Below, one piece after another: positions 6,549 to 17,000 of a stretch of DNA of 64,000 nt; within the stretch, counting starts at the first letter, position 1, and the number at the start of each line of letters is the position of its first letter. The translations under genes and the position numbers were made by a program. The DNA comes from Arcticibacter pallidicorallinus. GTDB lineage: Bacteria; Bacteroidota; Bacteroidia; Sphingobacteriales; Sphingobacteriaceae. The stretch is taken from the NCBI RefSeq assembly GCF_003002875.1, contig NZ_PVTH01000014.1, positions 1 through 64,000 of the forward strand. The letters run 5' to 3'. The notes below the pieces were generated by a model. That model saw only the letters and a program-made list of their open reading frames with translations, was not told the DNA's origin and did not search any database.

Positions 6549-9500
6549 ATGGTAAGAAGTTCAAGCACTCAACCGTTCGAATCTAAAAGCCCATCTGAAT
6601 TCAGACCTTTCAAACGTGGTGGTTTTAGACAATTGATTTGGGTTTTTCTATTGGCTAATCTTTTAGTAACCAAGTGTGTATTCGCCCAGTTTTCGCAAAC
6701 GACGGATATTACTCCTCCCTCACCAATCGCTCAGAATTTTATGAGGTACGGAGAGATTCCGGTAGATTATAGTACCGGAATTCCCCAAATTGAGATTCCC
6801 ATTTATACTATAGAAGGGAAGAGGTTGAACCTGCCGATTTCTATTTCATACCATGCCTCTGGAATAAAAGTAAATGATGTCGCATCTGAAGTAGGCCTTG
6901 GTTGGGTGCTGAATGCTGGTGGTATTGTATCGCGAACCACTTTAGATAGAAAAGATGGATCAGGCGCGCCAAGAAACTATGGCTATGCTAGCCAATTGCT
7001 TTCTAGAATTAACACCGACGCTCATATTTGGGACTCAGCATACTGTAGTCTCAGCGGTATTAAAGGTTTGGAAGACTACTTAGTCGGAAACTTTTTAAAT
7101 GAAGATAAAATGAGCGACCGATTTTTCTACAGATTGCCAAATGGGACTTCTGGAATATTCAGGAAGGGTCTATTCAGCGATTCTACAATTACTCTGCCTT
7201 ACAAACCTTACAAGATAGAAAGACAAGGAGGCGCTACTCTAGATAGTTTAAAAATCACTGATGATGATGGTACCGTTTACAAGTTCAAATTATTGAATTC
7301 TTATTCTCAGGCTGAAGCTACCGACTGGCATTTAACAGAAATGATGTCCGCAGATAGAACTGAGAAAATAACATTTCATTATAAGACAAACACGGGAAAT
7401 TATTCCTGGGGCTCTGGTTATCAGATATTTAGCGGGCGTCCAATTCTTCAGACTAGCAACTGTCCTCCTTCTAATATCAATCCCGCTCTAACTCCGATTA
7501 GAACGCAGCCTACGTATCATGCACCCGTATTGGAAAAAATCGTAAGTTCTACTGCTATTGTTAATTTTATGTATGCCAGCAGGGAAGATTTCACCATGTT
7601 GAGACTCGCCAGGATTACAGTGTCTCCTATCGGTGCATCGACTGAGATAATAAAGAAAATTGACTTTGCACCGAAGTACTTCGGTACAAACACCAGTGAC
7701 AAGAGACTCGGTCTCGACTTTGTAACGTTCAGAGGATCAGAAGATAGTGATCCACAGAAGTACTCCTTCACTTATGAAAGTCAAGCACTACCCCCTTATC
7801 CGTTTAAGATGGGATCTCCCATGAATAACGAGGATTTCTGGGGATATTACAATGGTAGCAACTCGTTTTCATCTATTCAAAGCGACTTCATATCAAATGT
7901 TAGTGACAGGTCGGCCTATGGAGGTAACCGGGAGGCGAATCTTCCCCTCTCTCGGGCCTGCATGCTTAAGGAGATTAAATATCCGACGGGAGGCAAGACC
8001 GTATTTCAATTTGAGCGGCCCTATTCATCAAATCTCTATCAATATAAAAGTAGTGGTGGATATTTTGGACCGTTCAGAGTGCTTAGTATTACCAACTATA
8101 CTACGGAAACCGAAGTTGCAGATGTAAAGACATTTGAATACATAAATGCTAGGTGGAAGCCTATTGCTCCTCACATGTTTAGGTATGACCAATCTTATCG
8201 TGATATACCAAACTGTCAATCCAATTACTCTAAAGAGTTGGTATTTTCAAACCCGACTTTACCTTTAGAGGTCGCTCCCGGAATACAAGCAATGTACACC
8301 ACGGTAGTAGTATACGATGGCACACGAGCTAACAACACCGGTAAAACTGTATATAATTATAATGAACCTTACTCCCCTTCTTACTATGATAACCAGCCTA
8401 GTCATCCGGCACAATGGGAGCAGGATCAGTTTTATCATTCCTTTAACTATGACAAAGGAAATTATGTTCCAGAGCTGACCAGGAAATCAAGCTATTCTCG
8501 TGCGGGCGCAGGATATGTTCCCGTTAAAAGTGAAATCTACAGATATCAAAAGTTATATACCGCCGATTTTCAGACAGGAATAAAGTTAACGAGACCTCTG
8601 CTGTACGCGAATCCTGATGCGAATTTTTCGGTTCCATGTGGAGGGCATGATCTGTTAATTCAGTTAGGGCCAGTGATAGCAGAGTATATCGCATCGATAG
8701 TCGTAGTAGATACTAAAGCCTTTCAGGAAGCCTCTTTGCTTGTCAACAGTGAAGCCTATATCTATGATAGGCTTGACACCAACAAATATGTGTTTACTTC
8801 TACGGATTATACCTACAACCAAAACAATCTGCAAGTGAGTGAAAGCAGGACAGTTGCTAGCAAAAATGAGGAATTGAAAGTAGTTTACAAATATCCGGCT
8901 GACTTCGGCGACGCTGCTTCAGTTGCCTTAAAATCCCGCAACCAGATTAAGTTGCTACTGGAAGAAGAAGCTTACCAAGGAACTTCTTTTCTGCGGAAAA
9001 CAAAAGCCAGCTATCATGATTGGGGAAATAATATTATAGCGCCTAAAGATATTGAGGTGAAAAATGGGAATGGCCCTCTTGAATCTAGATTAAATTATCT
9101 CAGTTATGATAAAAAAGGAAATCCTGCCGTGATAAAAAAAACCGGAGGTCCTCCTGTTTCCTACCTCTGGGACCACGTTAGCACTATGCCTGTTGCCAAA
9201 GTGGATAATGCCATTTTTGTGAGCAGTTCTCCGCAGGGGTGGTATGAGTCGTTATTTTTCGTGGATGTCATGAATAGCAATCAACGGTACCCCATGTATG
9301 GGAGCTATTCTATTCCACAGATTGTCAACACTACGATAACTCGGCAGTACTTCAAAGCTGCCGACCACCAAGCTACATTCAATATCTACGTTTACGATGC
9401 AGGTCATAACTTGACGGCTTCATATTCAGATTTCATGCCTTATTCAGATACTTATCTGACAGTATCCTCTCAAGTTTCGCTACCGTCCGGCTCGTATACA

Positions 9501-10034
9501 GTCGAGGTCAGTTCTACAAATCCAAATGGCTTATCTTACACCCAAGAAGTAGGAGTTACTATGGAAGGTTCTACAGGCAACTCAGCTAGTGTACCATTTT
9601 GTACGAGTTTTGAAGAGGATCAAGTTGGAACTAGCTATAGTCATTTCAAAACTGGAAGAAAATCTTATCTCGGTAGCTATAGTATTTTGCTTCCAGGATG
9701 CGATCCTGCGAATAACAAGTATATATTATCATACTGGATAAAACGAACAGAGGCAGCGCCCTGGGAGTTTGTGACGCAGAATATAACCATTCCGTCATAC
9801 GGTTCTACTATATCAATCGGATCAGCAAATCAATATCTAGATGAAGTAAGGGTTTATCCGCAAAATGGGTTAATGACAACATATACCTATGACCCGCTGA
9901 GAGGGATGACGAGTGAGACTGATTCCAGAGACCGCACAACCACTTATGAATATGATAATTTCCAGCGGTTGAAGACTGTCAGGAATAACGAAGGAAAGAT
10001 CTTAAAGACTTATGATCATCATTTAAAGCCTTGA
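6549..10034 (+). CDS. Large secreted YD-repeat (RHS-family) protein, N-terminal component
   Basis: This 1161-residue protein has a long basic N-terminus, a hydrophobic signal segment (about 29-46, ending FAQ) and then a sequence typical of Bacteroidota YD-repeat proteins: GEIPVDYSTGIPQIEIP, SISYHASGIKV, EVGLGWVLNAGG. YD-like repeats occur near the end (YTYDPLRGMTSETDS, TYEYDNFQRLKTV), and it finishes with ILKTYDHHLKP. In relatives this ending is natural, and a second long gene with the RHS core and a toxin tip follows. Here only 375 bp of non-coding or decayed DNA follows. The product should be exported and might form part of a surface shell. The long N-terminal extension makes the exact start uncertain. 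Confidence 0.75.
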   Translation: MVRSSSTQPFESKSPSEFRPFKRGGFRQLIWVFLLANLLVTKCVFAQFSQTTDITPPSPIAQNFMRYGEIPVDYSTGIPQIEIPIYTIEGKRLNLPISISYHASGIKVNDVASEVGLGWVLNAGGIVSRTTLDRKDGSGAPRNYGYASQLLSRINTDAHIWDSAYCSLSGIKGLEDYLVGNFLNEDKMSDRFFYRLPNGTSGIFRKGLFSDSTITLPYKPYKIERQGGATLDSLKITDDDGTVYKFKLLNSYSQAEATDWHLTEMMSADRTEKITFHYKTNTGNYSWGSGYQIFSGRPILQTSNCPPSNINPALTPIRTQPTYHAPVLEKIVSSTAIVNFMYASREDFTMLRLARITVSPIGASTEIIKKIDFAPKYFGTNTSDKRLGLDFVTFRGSEDSDPQKYSFTYESQALPPYPFKMGSPMNNEDFWGYYNGSNSFSSIQSDFISNVSDRSAYGGNREANLPLSRACMLKEIKYPTGGKTVFQFERPYSSNLYQYKSSGGYFGPFRVLSITNYTTETEVADVKTFEYINARWKPIAPHMFRYDQSYRDIPNCQSNYSKELVFSNPTLPLEVAPGIQAMYTTVVVYDGTRANNTGKTVYNYNEPYSPSYYDNQPSHPAQWEQDQFYHSFNYDKGNYVPELTRKSSYSRAGAGYVPVKSEIYRYQKLYTADFQTGIKLTRPLLYANPDANFSVPCGGHDLLIQLGPVIAEYIASIVVVDTKAFQEASLLVNSEAYIYDRLDTNKYVFTSTDYTYNQNNLQVSESRTVASKNEELKVVYKYPADFGDAASVALKSRNQIKLLLEEEAYQGTSFLRKTKASYHDWGNNIIAPKDIEVKNGNGPLESRLNYLSYDKKGNPAVIKKTGGPPVSYLWDHVSTMPVAKVDNAIFVSSSPQGWYESLFFVDVMNSNQRYPMYGSYSIPQIVNTTITRQYFKAADHQATFNIYVYDAGHNLTASYSDFMPYSDTYLTVSSQVSLPSGSYTVEVSSTNPNGLSYTQEVGVTMEGSTGNSASVPFCTSFEEDQVGTSYSHFKTGRKSYLGSYSILLPGCDPANNKYILSYWIKRTEAAPWEFVTQNITIPSYGSTISIGSANQYLDEVRVYPQNGLMTTYTYDPLRGMTSETDSRDRTTTYEYDNFQRLKTVRNNEGKILKTYDHHLKP

Positions 10035-10187
10035 CAAGCTCATCACGACATGACGATTTGAATTATCTTAACCTAGAGACTATGAGTGGGCTCCGTTTGT
10101 AAAAAAAATCACACGCACACGCTAACGGACAGCCATCCCCTAGAGTCAATTAGAACTCCGAAGAGAAAAGTTGTTGATACGCTATAG

Positions 10188-10361
10188 TATAAACAGTCAG
10201 TTGAACTCCCTGTTGGTACAGATTTGAACGTCCAATCTGCAAATTTCTGTCTATTCAGCTGGAATGTTTCGGGTTTTGATAAAAAGAAACAGATTTGGTC
10301 AGGTCATCCGTCTAAGATCGGACGCGTGATCTATAAAGAAAGATTAGCTCCGGCTGGATAA
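10188..10361 (+). pseudogene. Decayed open frame in the 10035-10409 gap
   Basis: The gap between the YD-repeat gene and the next gene contains one coding-looking frame. Codons from about 10120 read through SHPLESIRTPKRKVVDTL to a TAG at 10185-10187, and then the same frame continues for 57 codons (SANFCLFSWNVSGFDKKKQI, then WSGHPSKIGRVIYKERLAP) to a TAA at 10359-10361. There is no start codon and there is one internal stop. It may be the end of a lost gene, perhaps an immunity or tip gene. The rest of the gap shows nothing clear. Confidence 0.3.
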
Positions 10362-10409
10362 GAGTCGTTTTAATTGAATTGCTAACTTTAAGTATCTAAT
10401 CAATCGCGT

Positions 10410-11129
10410 ATGAAAAAGAAATGTATATTGGGCGTAGTCCTTCTGGTAGTAACAGTTTTGAAAGCAGCTTCGGCTCAGCTCAATAGCACCGCAATAACAG
10501 GTGCATGGCAGATTAAAGAAGCAGGGATTGAACAACTATTGATTTTTCAGGACGGGTTCTTTTTTCATACCGCTTACAATAGGAGTGAAAAGCAATTTGT
10601 TTACAGTCACGGCGGAAAATATACTCCCGAGGGGGATGCGTTAAATATTCAGGTTCTTTTCAATTCATCAGATAAGGTAGAGGTAGGTAAGCAGTTCAAT
10701 ACAAAGTATTCTATTGCCGGTCATACCCTTAAGATATCCTTGAAAGGGAAAATGCAAAACTGGAACCGTTTAGATGACAGCTCTGCACCTCTTGCAGGGG
10801 TATGGCGAATTACTTCCCGCATGCAGGATGGCAAGCTGACTCCTATTCATCAAACGGGGTCCAGACAAACCTATAAAGTACTTTCGGGAACTCGCTTTCA
10901 GTGGGCAGCCATCGATCCTGAGAAGAAGGAATTTTCAGGTACCGGAGGAGGAAGTTATACGTTTGTTAACGGAAAATATACTGAAACTATTGAGTTCTTT
11001 TCACGAGACAGCTCCCGTGTGGGCGCCTCTCTGAGCTTTGATGGAAAGCTGGAAAATGGTGAATGGCATCATAGCGGCCTTAGCTCTAAAGGTGCTCCGA
11101 TTTATGAAATATGGAGCCGGGTGAGATAG
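10410..11129 (+). CDS. Secreted protein with two lipocalin-like modules
   Basis: The 239-residue product begins with a signal peptide (MKKKCILGVVLLVVTVLKAA, cut near SAQ). Two modules follow, starting GAWQIKEAG (about 31) and GVWRITSRMQDG (about 131). Each is a run of short beta strands with conserved Trp and Gly, as in lipocalin-like proteins called 'membrane or secreted protein' in this phylum. It is probably periplasmic or on the surface, with a possible small hydrophobic ligand; the function is unknown. It stands alone, with about 100 bp to the next gene. Confidence 0.6.
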   Translation: MKKKCILGVVLLVVTVLKAASAQLNSTAITGAWQIKEAGIEQLLIFQDGFFFHTAYNRSEKQFVYSHGGKYTPEGDALNIQVLFNSSDKVEVGKQFNTKYSIAGHTLKISLKGKMQNWNRLDDSSAPLAGVWRITSRMQDGKLTPIHQTGSRQTYKVLSGTRFQWAAIDPEKKEFSGTGGGSYTFVNGKYTETIEFFSRDSSRVGASLSFDGKLENGEWHHSGLSSKGAPIYEIWSRVR

Positions 11130-11174
11130 CTGGCAGACTTTTACTATTTACTGTAACTATTCACGAACAATTTT

Positions 11175-11233
11175 CATCTTATATATACTTTGATTAAAGG
11201 TTTTTTCCTCACCATCAAAATGTATATAAGATG
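11175..11233 (+). promoter_or_regulatory. Promoter with an 11-bp dyad that reaches the start codon
   Basis: A Bacteroidota-type -7 element TACTTTG lies at 11186-11192. The preceding 11 bp, CATCTTATATA (11175-11185), are repeated in inverted form as TATATAAGATG at 11223-11233, whose last three bases are the ATG of the next gene. Because the left arm lies upstream of the likely transcription start, an RNA hairpin would not contain both arms. A protein bound to both DNA arms is the likelier use. Confidence 0.4.
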
Positions 11234-12217
11234 AAAAAGTTTATCGTTCTTCTTTTAGCCGTAGGCTTGGCAGCTTCGGTACAAGCACAATTTAACGCGG
11301 ACAAGGATCCCTTGGTCACGAAGTCTTTAAATAACCAGTCCATCAGGAAAGTTATCGCGCGTACTTCGGGTGGTAGTATCACATTGACGGGGGTTAGTGA
11401 GGGTGAGGCGCGGCTGGAGGTTTATGTGAAACCTTCGGGAATAAGCTTTGGAAGTATGTCTAAATCTGAACTTCAGGAAAAGCTGGCCGATGATTACGAC
11501 CTGGTAATTTCTACGGCAAACAATCAGCTCGAGGTGACGGCGAAGTCCAAAAGCAGCATCAACTGGAAGCGCCAGCTAAGTATTTCTTTCAAAATATATG
11601 TTCCCCGCAATGTGAGCAGCGACTTATCAACCAGCGGAGGCAGTATCAAACTCGCCAACTTAAATGGTGACCAACGGTTTCGGACCAGCGGGGGAAGTTT
11701 GCAGATTACAGATATCCGGGGAAACATTGATGGGAAGACATCCGGAGGAAGCATAAACGCTGATAAATGTACGGGTGGTGAGATTTCGCTTGCTACATCG
11801 GGGGGATCGTTAAAGCTTAACAATCTGAAAGGCATCATTCGGGCCAGTACCAGTGGCGGCAGTATCAGAGGAAGTAATATCTCAGGTGAACTGAAGGCAC
11901 ATACCTCCGGTGGAAGTGTCAACCTGGATGGTTTATCCTGCAGTCTGGAAACGTCAACCAGCGGTGGTAGCATGAATATTTCCGTACTGAATCCTGGTAA
12001 ATATGTGTCTGTGAGTACTTCGGGTGGTAGTGTGAATATGAGTATGCCGGGAAGTAAGGGGATGAATCTGAAGGTAAGCGGACAGTCTGTGCGGGTTAAT
12101 CCCTTAAAGAACTTCAATGGCACTACCGATAAACGGAGAATAAACGGAACAGTGAATGGAGGAGGAATTCCAGTAAATGTAAGTGGTAGTGGCAATGTGA
12201 ACGTGTCTCTGATTTAG
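11231..12217 (+). CDS. Secreted DUF4097-type beta-repeat protein (TSGGS repeats)
   Basis: This 328-residue protein has a signal peptide (cut after VQAQ, about 20). After a first domain (about 25-135) come roughly eight repeats of about 20 residues, each built around TSGGS followed by a short hydrophobic strand. The pattern matches the DUF4097 / head-domain family, in which such repeats stack into a right-handed beta-helix. Location is likely periplasmic or on the surface. No catalytic motif is visible. The repeats also leave the opposite strand free of stops for more than 600 bp, which is not a gene. Confidence 0.7.
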   Translation: MKKFIVLLLAVGLAASVQAQFNADKDPLVTKSLNNQSIRKVIARTSGGSITLTGVSEGEARLEVYVKPSGISFGSMSKSELQEKLADDYDLVISTANNQLEVTAKSKSSINWKRQLSISFKIYVPRNVSSDLSTSGGSIKLANLNGDQRFRTSGGSLQITDIRGNIDGKTSGGSINADKCTGGEISLATSGGSLKLNNLKGIIRASTSGGSIRGSNISGELKAHTSGGSVNLDGLSCSLETSTSGGSMNISVLNPGKYVSVSTSGGSVNMSMPGSKGMNLKVSGQSVRVNPLKNFNGTTDKRRINGTVNGGGIPVNVSGSGNVNVSLI

Positions 12218-12266
12218 GTAATATTTAGTTTAATTTCTTGTAGCTTTATCTGCTCAAGACTTTTTA

Positions 12267-14054
12267 ATGCAGACCTTAAAAGACGTTCATCATCAATTCG
12301 CCGTATATTTTCAAAACCAGTTTCTGCAGCCTTATATTTATCTGGTTTCCAAAAAGCTGAGCGAAGGGCATATCTGTCTGAAGCTGGAAAATCTGGAAAA
12401 AGAAAAGGCTGATTTGTTTGAGAACTGGCAGTCTTATCTGGATGATACAGAGCAACTGGAGAGGGAGGATATCGTTACTACAGATCCGAACGGGTATCAG
12501 CCGTTTGTGTTGCACAACAGGCGCCTCTATTTGCATCGTTATTTTCAATACGAAAGCCGGATATTACGACGCATACTTCTTCAAATCTCTCATGAGGAAA
12601 GTTTTAGAGCGGAAAGGATCCGGGCACTGACTGAGCGAAGTCAGTTTATAGGTGATCTGTTCAGAGATGAGGGCTTAAGTGAAGCGCGTCCTGACTGGCA
12701 GCTTGCGGCAGCCCTGAGTGCGGTATTACAAAACTTTACGATTATTACCGGAGGGCCGGGGACTGGTAAGACTACGACGGTGGCTAAGGTTCTGGCTCTC
12801 CTTCATTCCATAAATAAATCGTTGCGGGTAGCACTTGCTGCCCCGACGGGAAAGGCTGCGGCGCGGATGGCCGAATCGCTAAAGAACGCGAAACTTGGCG
12901 GATCAGGCGAGCTTGCCGCCTTCTTTGAGGCGCTGGAGCCTTCTACGATCCACCGTCTGCTGGGTTTTATTCCAGACTCTCCATTCTTCAGACACCATGC
13001 TGAAAATCCCCTGAACTTTGATGTGATCATTGTGGATGAGTCATCCATGATCGACGTTGCGCTGTTTTCCAAGTTACTGGATGCCATTCGGCCCGATACG
13101 CGCCTGATCCTTTTAGGCGACAAGGATCAGCTCTCCTCCGTGGAGGCAGGCAGCTTATTCGGAGATCTGTGTCTGGCTCAGGAGCAGCTCAATATATTTG
13201 AGCCTGAACGCCTGAAGCTCATTAATTCTTTTGTGGATGAGCCGGCGAAGATTCCTCTCTCGGCAGCGGGACAGTTGCAACATCCTTTGGCGCAGCATGT
13301 GATCGAGCTGAAGTTCAGCAGGCGTTTTAAGGATGAGGAGGGTATTGGCAAATTCAGTAAAGCGATTATTAAAAATGACGTGTCTGTGGTCAGGGAGTTT
13401 ATCCGCCAAGAAAGAGACGGGCATGTTGCCATTGATACGCAATATTCCGATGACCTCTTTTCAGAATTTGTGCAGGGTTATGAGCGTTATATCGGCGAGC
13501 AGGATATCTCGCTCGCTTTAAAGTATTTGAATGACCTTCGCGTGCTCTGCGCGATGAGAGAGGGGCCCAAGGGTCTCTACGCCATGAACCTAAAGATCGA
13601 AAAATATCTGGAGGGTAGGGGACTTATTAAGGTGGATAGAGAGTTTTATAATCAGCGGCCGATCATCGTGACAAGTAATAACTATAATCTGGGATTGTTT
13701 AACGGGGATATTGGACTGATCCGGCCAGACAAAAACGGTGTTCTCTACGCCTGGTTTGAGAACAAGGAGGGCGAAGTCAGGTCTTATAGTCCCGGCTTTA
13801 TCACTCATTGTGAAACGGTTTTTGCCATGACCATTCATAAAAGTCAGGGTTCCGAATTCGAGAAGGTCCTGGTTGTTCTCCCCGATGACAGCAATAGTAG
13901 TTTGCTCACCAGAGAGCTTCTGTATACAGGCATCACGAGGGCGCGCGATTTTGTCTTGCTGCAGGGATCTGAAGATGTTATAATACGGGCATGTGACCGC
14001 TTTGTAGAGCGTGCGTCGGGAATTGTTGAACGGTTAAACCAGACTGAGGCGTAA
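12267..14054 (+). CDS. recD: Exodeoxyribonuclease V subunit RecD (SF1 helicase)
   Basis: This 595-residue protein is the 5'-3' helicase subunit of the RecBCD enzyme, which processes double-strand breaks. It has an N-terminal RecD domain, Walker A GGPGTGKT (162-169), Walker B IIVDESSMID (about 256), motif III LLGDKDQLSSVEAG, and a C-terminal UvrD_C2 region with MTIHKSQGSEF and TGITRARD. All motor motifs are intact. It is the first gene of a recD-recC-recB operon; recC begins 1 bp after its stop. The start ATG lies 49 bp after the DUF4097 gene. Confidence 0.92.
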   Translation: MQTLKDVHHQFAVYFQNQFLQPYIYLVSKKLSEGHICLKLENLEKEKADLFENWQSYLDDTEQLEREDIVTTDPNGYQPFVLHNRRLYLHRYFQYESRILRRILLQISHEESFRAERIRALTERSQFIGDLFRDEGLSEARPDWQLAAALSAVLQNFTIITGGPGTGKTTTVAKVLALLHSINKSLRVALAAPTGKAAARMAESLKNAKLGGSGELAAFFEALEPSTIHRLLGFIPDSPFFRHHAENPLNFDVIIVDESSMIDVALFSKLLDAIRPDTRLILLGDKDQLSSVEAGSLFGDLCLAQEQLNIFEPERLKLINSFVDEPAKIPLSAAGQLQHPLAQHVIELKFSRRFKDEEGIGKFSKAIIKNDVSVVREFIRQERDGHVAIDTQYSDDLFSEFVQGYERYIGEQDISLALKYLNDLRVLCAMREGPKGLYAMNLKIEKYLEGRGLIKVDREFYNQRPIIVTSNNYNLGLFNGDIGLIRPDKNGVLYAWFENKEGEVRSYSPGFITHCETVFAMTIHKSQGSEFEKVLVVLPDDSNSSLLTRELLYTGITRARDFVLLQGSEDVIIRACDRFVERASGIVERLNQTEA

Positions 14055-14055
14055 T

Positions 14056-17000
14056 ATGGGATTGTTTTTAAAGGTATCTAACTCCTTAACGAAGCTTGCT
14101 GAGAGCCTTTGTTTCGAATTGCAGCAGCAACGATCAGGGGTATTTCAACCGTACACTATCGTCACACAGACAGATGGTATGAACAACTGGCTGAAGCTCT
14201 CTCTTGCTGAGAACATGGGCATTGCAGCCAACTATCAGTTCTATAAACCGAGTGATCTGATCAATCAGATCTATTATATTCTGGGTGGCAAAGGTTCGGG
14301 TACGACACTATCTGCAGAAAATACTTCCTGGCTTTTGTACCACTTGCTGGATGATGAAGATTTTGTAAAGCGATATCCGGAAGTATCCGGCTATTACAAG
14401 CATACTGGGGCCGATAGCAATCTGAAGCGGATGGGTTTGGCTGATAAGCTGGCGGATCTTTTCGATCAGTACCAGATCTACCGTCCGGAAATGATCATGC
14501 AGTGGAATGCTTCGAATTTTAAAGAAGGTGTGGCAAACTGGCAGCAATATCTATGGGTGAAGGCACGGGTGCTTTCGGCTATGCAGTTGCCGGATAAGAC
14601 CCTTGTGGGGGCCTACATTCTGGACACTCTGCGGAAGGGTGAGAACATTGACTTGCTCCGTGCGTATATGCCGGCTATTCATGTGTTTGGCCTGTCGATC
14701 ACCACGGGTTATCACCTGACTCTATTCTATGAAATTGCTCGTCACGTTGATTTCTCATTCCACATACTCAATCCCGCTCCTGCGGTTTACTGGTTTGAAG
14801 ACAAGAGCGAAAAGCAGTTGGCCTGGATGAAGAAAAAAGGCTTTGCGGAGCCTGATGAAACGGCGATAGGAAACCCTCTGCTGACCAGCTGGGGTAGGGT
14901 CATTCAAAATACTTTTCATCTGTTTTTTCAAAACGATGAGATGCTGAATGTCTACGACGAGGCCGACTTTGAGGAACCGGTTCCGAATACGCTTCTGGGT
15001 AAGATACAGCATGATATTTTTTATAATCTGGTAGGGGATGATCGAAACGAGATCTATCCGGAGGATCTTAGTGATGGTTCGGTTACCATCAGCTCTTGTT
15101 TTACTCCGGCCAGGGAGGTGGAGGTCTTGTACAACTATCTGGTGCATCTGATCGACAAGCGGAAGGAAGAACTCTCTCCACGGGATATAGTCGTGATGGT
15201 GAGTGATATCGATGCCTACGCCTCCTATATCAAGGCGGTGTTTAATAATGTACCTTATAAATTCCAGTATACCATAGCGGATGAGAATTTTACGAACACG
15301 GACACCATAAGTAATGCGCTCCATTCGTTGTTCTCGATCAGTGAGGATAATTTCGGTGCTGAGGAGGTGCTTCAGCTCCTGGATTCAAGCTATATCAGGA
15401 AGCGCTTCGGGATCACCGATCTGCAGCTGATCCGCTCTGCGGTGGCGAAAGCAAATATCCGTTTCGGAATGGAGGGGGATGTTGCTGATGATACGGTCTA
15501 TGTAAGCTGGCGGTATGGGGTGCAGCGCCTGATGTATGGCATTTCCATGCTTGGAACTGAAGAGTACGGCGCCGGAGAAGATGGTTTTTATCCAGTAGAT
15601 AGCATTGAAGGCTCTGCTTCTTATGAGATCATCCGTTTTTGCCACTTCATAGAAGTGCTCATGGATGCTGTGAAGCAGCGAAAGCAGGCGAGAAGTATTG
15701 CCGGATGGGTACAGTACACGCAGACTGTTCTGGAAAACCTCGTGTGGGATCCGGAAGAGGGTACTGAAGAAGATTATGAACTGCTGCTCGCCGAGTTGAA
15801 CAAATATAATCTGCTGACGCCTATGGTAAATGAGGTGATCAGATATGATGTTTTTAGCTATAAATTCCTGCAGACGATCTCGGGTTCTACCCGTGCCGGG
15901 GCATTTGTACAGGGCGGAATTACTTTCTGTTCCTTGATCCCGATGCGAAGTATTCCCTTCAAGGTGGTTGCTTTGCTGGGACTTGATTTTGATAAGTTTC
16001 CCCGAAAGGAGAATCCGGTGAGCTTCAATTTGCTGGAGAAAGACCGGAAGAGAGGCGACCGGAATGTGAAGGAAAACGACAAACATCTGTTTCTGGAAAC
16101 CATCTTGTCGGCGAATAAATATTTTTACATCAGTTACATCGGACAGAGTGCGCGGGATAGTACCGCACTTCCGCCTTCGGCGTTAATTGATGAGCTGATT
16201 GACTATATGGAGTCGGGAACCGTGGAAAAAGGTTCGGTGAAGGATAGTTTGATCACCCATCATCCGCTTCACGGATTTAGTCAGAAGTATCAGGGCGGTG
16301 ATGATCGATTGTTTAACTACATCACGCAGGCTGGTTCTGCTATGTCGCTGGCAGCTGAGGCAAAGCAACATAAAGTTTCTGAACTATCTGAAATATCTCT
16401 CCGCTCTCTCGTTTCGTTTTTCAAGAATCCGATAAAGGGGTATTACAATGATGTGCTGGGCATCTATTACCATGTGGATAAGGTGCTTATGGATGAGACG
16501 GAATTGTTCGAGCTGGATAAGCTGCAGCAGTGGCAACTGAAGCAAGACTTGCTTCGAGCGGATGAAGGTGATATTGCTGAGCGAAGAAATAAATTGTTGA
16601 AGACTGGTGGATTGCCATTGAAAAGCATGGCGGAGATTAGTTTAGGTCAGCTCGAGAAAGAGGTTATGCCGGTAAGGTCTTTGTTCAAGAATTGTATTGG
16701 GGAAGCGTGTTTGAGAAGTGTATCGCTGGAGTTGTCGGTTGGTGACGTGCTTTTAAAGGGAAATCTCGACCAGGTGTATGGTGATATGCTGGTTTACGTT
16801 TCCTGGTCAAAGCATGAGATGAAGTATCTGATTGATGCTTACATTCAGTATCTGTTTGCCCGTGCTGCGGGTGAGGAACTTTCGTTGTTTTTTGTATCTG
16901 CGGTGAAAGGTCAGGTCTATGAAGGTGCAGCAATTGGTCAGGCGGATGCTTTGGAAAGGTTGTCTGATCTGGTGAATTTGTATAAGATGGGTCATTCACA

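Noticed and set aside
11524-12195. A 223-codon open frame opposite the TSGGS-repeat gene
   Set aside because: It is the complement of a repetitive Gly/Ser-rich gene whose codons rarely give stops on the other strand. Its product is repetitive Leu/Pro/Val sequence.
15385-16086. Long antisense frame (233 codons) inside recC
   Set aside because: recC is intact with clear family motifs on the plus strand; the antisense frame has no conserved features.
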